A DNA stretch of 64,000 bases from Marilutibacter aestuarii (GTDB lineage Bacteria > Pseudomonadota > Gammaproteobacteria > Xanthomonadales > Xanthomonadaceae), in contig NZ_VICE01000066.1 in the NCBI RefSeq assembly GCF_006546775.1, positions 31,764 to 95,763 on the forward strand. The letters are read 5' to 3'. The translations under genes and the position numbers were made by a program. Of this stretch, positions 57,254 to 64,000 are shown in pieces. How positions within the stretch are numbered: position 1 is the stretch's first letter; each line of letters opens with the position of its first letter. The notes beneath the pieces were generated by a model. That model saw only the letters and a list, made by a program, of their open reading frames with translations, made no database searches and was not told where the DNA came from.

Positions 57254-60200
57254 GCGGGCTGCTCTCCATCGGCATCGGCGCGACCGCCAGCCACGGTGCC
57301 CGCGCTCGCGTGCAGGCCGCGACGGCCGCGCTCGCGATAGTAGGCGTCGCCGCGGCGGTCGAGCAGGTCGTACACCACCGGGATCACCAGCAGGGTCAGC
57401 AGGGTGGAGACCAGCAGGCCGCCGATGACGGTGATCGCCATCGGCGATCGCACCTCGGCGCCCTCGCCCATCGCGATCGCCAGCGGCAGGAAGCCGAACA
57501 GCGTGCACAGGGTGGTCATGATGATCGGGCGCAGGCGCGAGCGCGCGCCCTCGACCAGCGCATCGCGCTTGGCCGCGCCGGCCTCGCGCAACTGGTTGAC
57601 CTTGTCTATCAGGATGATCGCGTTCTTGGTCACCAGGCCGACCAGCAATATCAGGCCGATGAACACCACCACCGAAATCGAGTTGCCGGTCACCAGCAGC
57701 GCCAGGACCGCGCCGACCATCGCCAGCGGGATGGTGAACAGGATCACGAAGGGATGCAGGAGCGACTCGAACTGGGATGCCATGACCAGGTAGACCAGGA
57801 AGATCGCCAGGCCGAAGGCGAAGACCAGCGAGTTCACCGACTCGGCCAGTTCCTCGCCCTGGCCACCGATGTGCATGCGCACGCCCGCGGTCAGCGGCTG
57901 CTCGGCGACCATGGCCTCCACTTCCCGGACCGCCGTGCCCAGGTCGATGTCGCGCAGGTTGGCCGAGACCACCGCCACGCGGACCTGGTCGGCGCGATGG
58001 ATCTCGCTGGGACCGGTGGTGGAAATGACGTCGGCCACCGCTTCCAGCGTCACCGGCCGGCTGCTGCCCGGGTTGACGACCAGGCGGCGGATGTCCTCGA
58101 CCGAGGCCCGGTCGGATTCCTGCGCCCGCACCAGCACGTCGATCTTGCGGTCGCGGAAGCTGTAGCGGGTCGCCACCTCGCCGCGTACCTTGCGCACCAC
58201 CACGTCGGCGATCTGGCGGGTCGTCAGGCCCAGGGCGCCGGCGCGGTCCTGGTCGAAGCGGATCTGGATCTCGGGAAAGCCCTGCTCGACCGTGGAGGTG
58301 ACGTCGGCATAGTGCGCATTGCCTCGCAGCATGGCCGCCATCTGCTTGCCCGCCTGCTCGATGGTGGCCAGGTCCTCGCCGCGCAGCTCGATCTCGAGCG
58401 GCGTGGAGAAGCTGAAGAGCTCCGGCCGGCTGAAATCGACCTCGGCGCCCGGATGGTCCTCCATCGTGGCGCGCAGGCGCTCGGTTTCCTCGGCCTCGAT
58501 CTCCTCGCTGCCGCCATCGGCCATCACGATGCTGATCTTGCCGATATTCTCGCCGCTCTCGGTCGGGTTGGCATCCAGTCGCGTGCCGGTGCCGCTGACG
58601 CCGAACATCGCGTGGATGCCCGGGTCGTCGGCATGCCGGCGCTGGATGTCCTGGACGAGGGCATCGGTGTCGCGCAGCGGCGTACCCGGGGGCAACTTCA
58701 CCGTCATCTCGAAGCGATCCTGCGCCAGCTGCGGGATCAGGTCCGCGCCCAGCATCGGCACCAGCGCCAGCGTGGCCAGGAACGCCGCCAGGGCGACGCC
58801 GAGCACCAGGGTGGGACGGGCCAGCGCCGCGGGAAGCAGTTTCAGGTAGCTGCGCTCGGCGCGCTCGTAGGGCGCCATCGCCAGGTCGCTGGCCTTGCGC
58901 ATCACCGGGCCGACCAGGGCAGTGATGCCGCGCCAGATGCGGACGAACACCCAGGCGATGCCGAACAGGCCGCCGCGCGTCGCGACGCCGACGCCACGAC
59001 CGGTCGCCGCGATCGGCTTCTGCAGCTTGGACGTCGGTCGCCACTGCGGATGCGCCGGCTCTTCGGGGAACGCCATGGGCGGACGCCCCTTCAGCGAACT
59101 GAGCATCGGGATCAGGGTCATCGACACCAGCAGCGAGATGCCGATCGCGAGCGCCACGGTCAGCGCCTGGTCGCGGAACAGCTGGCCGGCGATGCCTTCG
59201 ACGAAGACCAGCGGCAGGAACACCGCGATCGTGGTCAGCGTCGAGGCCACCACCGCCATGCTCACTTCCCGGGTGCCGACGATGGCGGCTTCGAGTATCC
59301 CCAGCCCGCGCTCGCGCGCCTTGGCGATCGATTCGAGCACCACGATCGAGTCGTCGACCACCAGGCCGGTGGCCAGTGCCAGGCCGCCGAGCGACATGAC
59401 GTTGAGGCTCAGGTCCATCTGCCCCATGAAGAAGAAGGTGGTCACGATCGACACCGGCAGCGACAGGCTGATGACGAACGTGCTCCAGCCGTCGCGCAGG
59501 AACAGGAAGATGATCAGGATCGCCAGCAGGCCGCCGATCACCGCGTCCATCTTCACGTCGCTGATCGCATGGCGGATGAACTGCGACTGGTCGTCGATGA
59601 CGGTGAGCTCGAACTCCGGCGGCATCGAGTCCTGGATCTCCTTCAGCCGCGCCTGCACGGCATCGGCGGTGGCGACGGTGTTGGCGTCGCCTTCCTTGTA
59701 GATGGCCAGTTCGACCGCTTCCTTGCCGCCCAGGCGGATGATCGCCTCGCGTTCCTTGTAGCCCTGGCGCACGTCGGCGACGTCCTTCAGGCGCACCGGC
59801 ATGCCGCCCGCGGCGACGTTCTGCCCGGCCGAGGACGCACTCTGCACCGAGGCGGCCGCGGCCATCGCGCTGGCGTCGCCGGTCGCGGCCGCGACGCGCG
59901 CCATCTGCTCGGCGGCGCTGGCGGCGTCACCGCCCCCGCCGCTCTGCGTGGTCACGAGCATCTCGCGGATCTCGTCGACGCTGGCGAACTGGTTGACGGT
60001 GCGGACCAGGTAGCGCTGCGAGCCCTCTTCCAGCCGGCCGCCGGAGACGTTGACGTTCTCCTGCTGCAGCCGATTGATCACGGTCTCGATCGGCAGGTTG
60101 AGCTGGGCGAGCTTCTGCTGGTCGATGTCGACCTGGATCTCGTCCTCGAGGCCGCCGCCGATCTTCACCGCGGCCACGCCCTCGACCGGCTCGAGCTTCT

Positions 60201-60756
60201 TCTTGAGGTCATCCTCGGCGAAGCGGCGCATCAACGTCAGCTGGCGGATGGCGTCGTCGCCACCCTCGCGGGCGCTCAAGGCCAGGCGCATGACCGGCTC
60301 GGTGGACGGGTTGAAGCGCAGCAGCACCGGCTGCTCGGCTTCCTGCGGCAGCTGCAGCACCTCGATTTTGTCGCGCACGTCGAGCATGGCCTTGTCCATG
60401 TCCGTGCCCCACGCGAACTCGAGCACCACGTCGCTCTGGCCGGTGCGCGAGACCGACTTCAGCTTGCGCAGGCCCTTGACCACGCCCACCGATTCCTCGA
60501 CCGCCTCGGTGATGAGGGTCTCGATCTCGGTGGGTGCCGCGCCGGTGTACTCGGTGCGCACCGTCAGCGTCGGGAAACTCAGGTCGGGCAGCAGGTTGAC
60601 CTTCAGGTTGCCCAGCGAGATGAGCCCGAACAGCAGCAGGCTGATGGTGAACATCGCGATCGTGACGCGACGGCGGGTGGAGAACTCGACGAGGTTGAAG
60701 GCAGCAGGTGCCTGCGGGTCGCCGGGGGTGGCATCGCTCACTTTGGGATCGCTCAC
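57250..60756 (-). CDS. RND-family efflux permease, first subunit (canonical proton relay)
   Basis: 1168 residues from the GTG at 60754-60756, with GGAG six bases upstream; longer than AcrB (1049). Twelve membrane segments and two periplasmic porter loops. The proton relay is complete: Asp468 and Asp469 in GLVVDDSIVVLES and Lys1044 in GLVTKNAIILIDK. Two insertions explain the length: an Ala/Gly-rich stretch at about 273-318 in the first periplasmic loop and an extra amphipathic region at about 555-645 between the two halves. It sits between the MFP gene (15 bases upstream) and the second RND gene (four-base overlap), similar in plan to the MdtABC heteromeric pump of E. coli. No outer-membrane channel gene is present, so a TolC-like protein elsewhere must serve. 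Confidence 0.95.
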   Translation of the reverse strand: MSDPKVSDATPGDPQAPAAFNLVEFSTRRRVTIAMFTISLLLFGLISLGNLKVNLLPDLSFPTLTVRTEYTGAAPTEIETLITEAVEESVGVVKGLRKLKSVSRTGQSDVVLEFAWGTDMDKAMLDVRDKIEVLQLPQEAEQPVLLRFNPSTEPVMRLALSAREGGDDAIRQLTLMRRFAEDDLKKKLEPVEGVAAVKIGGGLEDEIQVDIDQQKLAQLNLPIETVINRLQQENVNVSGGRLEEGSQRYLVRTVNQFASVDEIREMLVTTQSGGGGDAASAAEQMARVAAATGDASAMAAAASVQSASSAGQNVAAGGMPVRLKDVADVRQGYKEREAIIRLGGKEAVELAIYKEGDANTVATADAVQARLKEIQDSMPPEFELTVIDDQSQFIRHAISDVKMDAVIGGLLAILIIFLFLRDGWSTFVISLSLPVSIVTTFFFMGQMDLSLNVMSLGGLALATGLVVDDSIVVLESIAKARERGLGILEAAIVGTREVSMAVVASTLTTIAVFLPLVFVEGIAGQLFRDQALTVALAIGISLLVSMTLIPMLSSLKGRPPMAFPEEPAHPQWRPTSKLQKPIAATGRGVGVATRGGLFGIAWVFVRIWRGITALVGPVMRKASDLAMAPYERAERSYLKLLPAALARPTLVLGVALAAFLATLALVPMLGADLIPQLAQDRFEMTVKLPPGTPLRDTDALVQDIQRRHADDPGIHAMFGVSGTGTRLDANPTESGENIGKISIVMADGGSEEIEAEETERLRATMEDHPGAEVDFSRPELFSFSTPLEIELRGEDLATIEQAGKQMAAMLRGNAHYADVTSTVEQGFPEIQIRFDQDRAGALGLTTRQIADVVVRKVRGEVATRYSFRDRKIDVLVRAQESDRASVEDIRRLVVNPGSSRPVTLEAVADVISTTGPSEIHRADQVRVAVVSANLRDIDLGTAVREVEAMVAEQPLTAGVRMHIGGQGEELAESVNSLVFAFGLAIFLVYLVMASQFESLLHPFVILFTIPLAMVGAVLALLVTGNSISVVVFIGLILLVGLVTKNAIILIDKVNQLREAGAAKRDALVEGARSRLRPIIMTTLCTLFGFLPLAIAMGEGAEVRSPMAITVIGGLLVSTLLTLLVIPVVYDLLDRRGDAYYRERGRRGLHASAGTVAGGRADADGEQPA

Positions 60757-60771
60757 GTGGGGCTCCGGCGC

Positions 60772-61929
60772 TTACTGCTGGGTCTTGTCGTCGCCGGCGT
60801 CGCCGGCTTCGTTGGCGGCGACGGCCTTGTCTTCGGTGCCGGGGGCGCCGATCACCTGGACGACGGTCTCGTCGCGCAGGGCGGACTTGCCGGCGGTGAC
60901 GACGCTGTCGCCCGCCTCCACGCCCTCGCGGACCTCGGCCCATTCGCCGTCGATGTAGCCCAGCTTGACCGTGACCCGATGGACCTTGCCGTCGCGCACT
61001 ACGAACAGGGCGGGGTCGCTCTCGCCCTCGATCAGCGCGCTGCGCGGCACCACGAGCGCGTTCGCACGCTGGTCGTAGTCGATGCTGATGCGGCCGAACA
61101 TGCCCGGCTGCAGCACGTCCTGGCTGTCGAAGGCGCAGATCACGCGGAAGGTGCCGCTGCCTGCATCGACGACGGGGGCGACGCGGTCGACGGTCCCTTC
61201 GAAGACCTTGCCCGGCAGCGCGTCCACCTGCATGCGCACCGGCAGGCCGGCCTGGAGCGTGGCGAGTTCGCGCTCGGGCACGTTCAGGGTGGCCTCCAGG
61301 CGCGAGATGTCGACGATGCGCAGGATCGGCGTGTTGATCTGCACGAAGTTGCCCGGCTTGATCGAGCGTGAGGCGACCACGCCGGAAATCGGCGCGGTGA
61401 CGTTGGTGTACGAAAGCTCCAGGTTGGCGAGGCGATTGACCGCGCGCGCGTTCTCCAGGTCGTACTTGAGCTGGTCGGTCTCGTTGGCGCTGATCAGCTT
61501 CTGCGCCGACAGCTGGCGGGCGCGCTCGTAGTTGTTCTGCAGCTTGGTCATCTGCGCGGCGGTCTGCGCGGCCTGCAGGCGGGCGCGGTCGGCGTCCAGC
61601 CGCACCAGCTGCTGGCCTGCCTTGACCACCTGCCCTTCCTCGACCATGACCTCGAGCGCCACGCCCGAGGTCTTGGCGATCACCTGCGACTCGGCGAGCG
61701 CTTCCAGCGCCGCGGTGCCGGTGTAGCTGGCGGCGATCGGGCGGTGGGTGGCCTGGGCGACTTCGACCGGTACCGCCTCGACGGCCTTGTCCTTGCCTTC
61801 CTTGGCTTCGGCCTCGCCGTTGCCCCCCTTGCATGCGGCCAGGGCCAGGCAGGCGGCGAGGATCAGGACGGCATTGCGGGCACGGAACGGGCCGCGGGAA
61901 ACGCCTTGGGCTGGGAGAGGGAGTTGCAT
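60772..61929 (-). CDS. RND efflux periplasmic adaptor lipoprotein (MFP)
   Basis: 385 residues from ATG 61929. Lipoprotein signal ending in LALAAC with acylated Cys33. The order of parts is that of AcrA-like adaptors: a barrel-sandwich hybrid (about residues 70-120 and 190-215, with VVEEGQVVKAGQQLVRLD and SPISGVVASRSI-like sequence), a helical hairpin of medium length (about 115-175), a beta-barrel domain, and the membrane-proximal domain with VVPRSALIEGE. It links the RND pumps to an outer-membrane channel. First gene of the three-gene operon; an inverted repeat lies 67-88 bases upstream. Confidence 0.94.
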   Translation of the reverse strand: MQLPLPAQGVSRGPFRARNAVLILAACLALAACKGGNGEAEAKEGKDKAVEAVPVEVAQATHRPIAASYTGTAALEALAESQVIAKTSGVALEVMVEEGQVVKAGQQLVRLDADRARLQAAQTAAQMTKLQNNYERARQLSAQKLISANETDQLKYDLENARAVNRLANLELSYTNVTAPISGVVASRSIKPGNFVQINTPILRIVDISRLEATLNVPERELATLQAGLPVRMQVDALPGKVFEGTVDRVAPVVDAGSGTFRVICAFDSQDVLQPGMFGRISIDYDQRANALVVPRSALIEGESDPALFVVRDGKVHRVTVKLGYIDGEWAEVREGVEAGDSVVTAGKSALRDETVVQVIGAPGTEDKAVAANEAGDAGDDKTQQ

Positions 61930-62353
61930 GTGGGGGGCCCCGATGATGGTGATGCCGGCCGATGTATGCCGGTGTTGTAGATAGGTATATCACTAGACAC
62001 GAAAAACCCATCGTGTCGAAGGTCATGGTGACTGTCGCCATGCCCCTGTTCAGGGCCGCCCGACCTTCTTCGGGCACGACGGCCGCGCGGCCCACCCGGT
62101 GTCCCGGGGCAGCCCGCACGGCATCAATGGTGTGATGGATGCATGCTCGGCCGGGAGCGTTGCATTGTCATGTCCCAGTGGTCAGGGATGGGCGCCGGGC
62201 GCCGCGGGCGCACGCAAAGCTAAACAGCGCGCGCCCCTCAGGCTATACTGGCCAGATTGCGCGCGGCCGGGCGCCCCAGGACTCGCCACCACGGGACCCG
62301 GGACACGGCCGGCCAGCCTCTCCAGCCAGCCATTCGAGATTGCGGACATAGAC
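61930..62353. other. Gene-free interval between the divergent efflux and cytochrome genes
   Basis: About 420 bases with no convincing gene. Near the MFP start it is AT-rich (about 61975-62015) and contains an operator-like inverted repeat, fitting the leftward efflux promoter. The middle is GC-rich with no clear signals. The rightward cytochrome promoter should be near 62240-62330, but I see no good boxes. Confidence 0.5.
61996..62017. promoter_or_regulatory. Inverted repeat, putative efflux-operon operator
   Basis: GACACGA-N8-TCGTGTC, a perfect 7-8-7 repeat, 67-88 bases upstream of the MFP start codon and next to the AT-rich patch that likely holds the promoter. No regulator gene for the pump is adjacent, so the protein that would bind is unknown. 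Confidence 0.55.
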
Positions 62354-62731
62354 ATGATGCGACCGCTGACGATCGCCGCCAGCCTTGCCCTGACCACCCT
62401 GCTGGCCACCGCGCCGGCGCGTGCGCAGGACGAAGCCACTCCCGCCCCGGCCGCCAACGCCGCCAGCAGCGTTGCCCTCCAGGGCGATGCCGCCAAGGGC
62501 AAGATGCTCACCTACACCTGCCAGGGCTGCCACGGCATCACCGGCTACAAGAACGCCTACCCCAGCTACCGCGTCCCGCGGATCGGCGGCCAGTCGGCCG
62601 AGTACCTGGCCAATGCGCTGCACGAATACCAGAAGGGCACGCGCCAGCACCCGACGATGGAGGCCCAGGCGCAGAGTTTCTCCGACCAGGACATCGCCGA
62701 CATCGCCGCTTTCCTGTCCAGCATCAAGTGA
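62354..62731 (+). CDS. c-type cytochrome, monohaem
   Basis: 125 residues from ATG 62354 (the next codon is also ATG). A signal peptide ends near PARAQ, so it is exported. One haem site: Cys56, Cys59 and His60 in CQGCH, with Met102 in HPTMEAQ as the probable second axial ligand. Class I fold with the final SDQDIADIAAFLSS helix. Probably a periplasmic electron carrier, similar to c4/c5-type cytochromes. A second cytochrome gene follows 14 bases later. Confidence 0.9.
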   Translation: MMRPLTIAASLALTTLLATAPARAQDEATPAPAANAASSVALQGDAAKGKMLTYTCQGCHGITGYKNAYPSYRVPRIGGQSAEYLANALHEYQKGTRQHPTMEAQAQSFSDQDIADIAAFLSSIK

Positions 62732-62745
62732 GCCCGCAGACGACC

Positions 62746-63189
62746 ATGACGACCAAGATCCGCGCCATCGCCCCTGCCCTCATCGCACTGGCCTGCCTGG
62801 CCCTGGCCGCCTGTTCCAGCGGCGGCGAAGGCGAACATGCCGCCGAAGCCGAGCACGCCGCCCCGACCTCTTCCTCCGCCGGCCTGCCCAACGGCAACGT
62901 CAGCGCTGGCGAGCAACTGGCCAGCACCAAGGGCGAGGCCACCGGCCAGTCCTGCGTGGACTGCCACGGTTCGGAAGGCAACGCGCCGATCGACGCCACG
63001 TATCCCAAGCTTGGCGGCCAGTACGCCGACTACCTGGGCCATGCCCTGGAGCAGTACCGCAACGGCCAGCGCGACCACGCGCTGATGTCGAGCCAGGCCC
63101 GCAACCTGACCGACCAGCAGATTGCCGACCTGGCCGCGTATTTCAGCTCGCGCGAAAGCCAGCTGCGCGACCTGCACGGCGTCCACTGA
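62746..63189 (+). CDS. c-type cytochrome, monohaem, lipoprotein-anchored
   Basis: 147 residues from ATG 62746. Lipoprotein signal ending in LAAC with acylated Cys23, so it should be membrane-tethered, unlike its partner. A flexible Glu/Ala/Ser-rich linker (26-47) leads to a haem site at Cys70, Cys73 and His74 (CVDCH), with Met114 in DHALMSS as the likely axial ligand. It resembles the first cytochrome in the GGQ-YLxxALxxY segment and in TDQQIADLAAYF. Probably a duplicate that became anchored, forming a soluble-plus-bound pair for electron transfer to an oxidase or reductase. Confidence 0.9.
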   Translation: MTTKIRAIAPALIALACLALAACSSGGEGEHAAEAEHAAPTSSSAGLPNGNVSAGEQLASTKGEATGQSCVDCHGSEGNAPIDATYPKLGGQYADYLGHALEQYRNGQRDHALMSSQARNLTDQQIADLAAYFSSRESQLRDLHGVH

Positions 63190-63212
63190 AGCCGGCCTCG
63201 GCCGGTTCGAGC

Positions 63213-63238
63213 AAAAGGCCCGCGATCGCGGGCCTTTT
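63213..63238. terminator. Bidirectional terminator after the cytochrome genes
   Basis: AAAAGGCCCGCGATCGCGGGCCTTTT, a 26-base perfect palindrome with T tracts on both sides when read either way. It lies 23 bases after the cytochrome stop codon. Confidence 0.88.
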
Positions 63239-63500
63239 TCGTTATGCGGTACCGCAGCGAGCGGCGCGTCGACGCGGCACGCGGGCGCACGGCCCGCCTG
63301 CTGCCGGCGAAGCCCCTGGCCAGCAACACCGCTTGACCGTCCAGACGCCGGCACCCGGGCGTAACGGCAGGCACGCGGGGCGTTCGACGCACCGCATTCC
63401 GCTTGGGTGCATCCAGTCGAATGGCAGCCTGTCGCAACATGGTCGACGCGCCCGATGACCCGTCCATCCCCACGGTTCGAGGCTGGAACCGCCCCTGCCC
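63239..63500. other. Gene-free interval before the last gene
   Basis: 262 bases between the cytochrome terminator and the stop codon of the leftward gene at the right edge. No bounded gene or clear signal; small frames cross it in both directions. Confidence 0.4.
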
Positions 63501-64000
63501 TCAATCGCCGTCGGCGGGCCGGACGCTGCCGTTCTCGTCCTGCAGTTCGGGCTTGAACGGGATGTCCGGTGGCGGCCGCGCGGTGGCCGGCTGTTCGTTG
63601 AGGTTCGGGTCGCTGATGCCGCATGCCCCGCCGAGCGCGAGCAGCGACACCGCGCACTCGACCTTCTTGCCGGTACCCGGGATCGGGATCGAGACGGTCT
63701 TGATGCCGCGCCGCACCCACTCCTGGAGCAGGTTTTCGTTCGGGCGCCAGTAGCGGTCGAACAGCGTCGGCTCGTAGCCGACGGGCGGACGCTTGAGCCA
63801 GGTGCCGTTGCGATCGAGCGAGGTGATCTCCTCGGTATAGGTCCCCGGCGGCTGCGCGGGAGCGGCCGAGCCCGGCGTGTCGCCCAGGCGGACGCTGCCA
63901 TCGCTGTTGAACAGGCCGGGGCCATCGTTTCCGCGCTGGCCGCCCGGCACGTTGCGCTCGGATGCGCCGAAGTCGTCCGAACGCGCCGGCGTGGGCCAGC
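63501..64000 (-). CDS. Uncharacterised protein, C-terminal part (5' end beyond window)
   Basis: The visible part is about 166 residues and ends with the stop codon at 63501; the frame runs off the right edge without a stop, so the start is outside. A GTG at 63950 is an internal candidate but the frame continues upstream of it. It is hydrophilic, with Gly/Pro-rich stretches around LFNSDGSVRLGDTPGSAAP, then LFDRYWRPNENLLQEWVRRGIKTVSIPIPGTGKKVECAVS, a hydrophobic LLALGGACG containing a Cys, and a Pro-rich tail PARPPPDIPFKPELQ-like segment. I do not recognise it. Its end resembles large membrane-associated proteins of unknown function that I recall from Xanthomonadaceae, but that is weak. Confidence 0.5.
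   Translation of the reverse strand, partial: WPTPARSDDFGASERNVPGGQRGNDGPGLFNSDGSVRLGDTPGSAAPAQPPGTYTEEITSLDRNGTWLKRPPVGYEPTLFDRYWRPNENLLQEWVRRGIKTVSIPIPGTGKKVECAVSLLALGGACGISDPNLNEQPATARPPPDIPFKPELQDENGSVRPADGD

Noticed and set aside
57310..61371. Plus-strand frame of over 1300 codons opposite the RND and MFP genes
   Set aside because: Antisense shadow created by the strong third-position GC bias; the real RND motifs are all on the other strand.

Overview
The window is high-GC bacterial chromosome, almost all of it ordinary core genome. Gene content and order (a CopL-type copper leader protein, the ppsR/ppsA pair, guaB-guaA, ndk-rlmN-pilF-rodZ ahead of yfgM-bamB-der, cmk-rpsA-ihfB-lapA-lapB followed by O-antigen/exopolysaccharide genes, psrA-fadB-fadA) point to a gammaproteobacterium of the Xanthomonadaceae, probably near Lysobacter or Luteimonas. 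No rRNA, CRISPR array, intact prophage or insertion sequence was found.

Layout. 1-2.3 kb: truncated copL, a degenerate tRNA-end-like sequence, a lone TPR lipoprotein, then tRNA-Glu and tRNA-Ala. 2.5-8.6 kb: DUF1249 protein, the divergent ppsR/ppsA pair for gluconeogenesis, an MscS channel, oligoribonuclease and a DUF2721 membrane protein. 8.6-13.7 kb: a methyltransferase, a sulfatase, ferredoxin fdxA, and a GntR regulator with a nitroreductase behind a perfect palindromic operator. 13.7-22.2 kb: tadA, lipoprotein hydrolase, guaA, guaB, folD, two small conserved families and a DUF2272 protein. 22.3-32.2 kb: a long minus-strand block carrying ndk, rlmN, pilF, rodZ, yfgM, bamB, der, mobA, moeA, moeB (nucleotide metabolism, envelope assembly, ribosome assembly, molybdenum cofactor). 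32.3-36.9 kb: a PsrA-like repressor with its operator, then fadB and fadA (beta-oxidation). 37-47.6 kb: CsaA, an amine-type flavoprotein oxidase, galU, a nucleotide-sugar dehydratase and a polyprenyl-phosphate glycosyltransferase (surface polysaccharide), then lapB, lapA, ihfB, rpsA, cmk. 47.7-54.1 kb: an alternative L36 gene, a small secreted protein, aguA and aguB (agmatine to putrescine), an acetyltransferase, a TetR-hydrolase pair and a TraB-family protein. 54.2-61.9 kb: an MFP-RND-RND efflux operon. 62.3-64 kb: two c-type cytochromes and the C-terminal end of an unknown protein.

What stands out is regulatory and structural rather than a new multi-gene system: palindromic operators next to three local regulators, an RND pair in which only one partner keeps the canonical proton-relay residues, a terminator in the untranslated leader of ndk, a 15-base repeat shared by two distant intergenic spaces, and a small tRNA-Glu-linked patch that may be the scar of an integrated element. 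Many start codons were moved inward from the longest possible reading frame; the reasons are in each entry.
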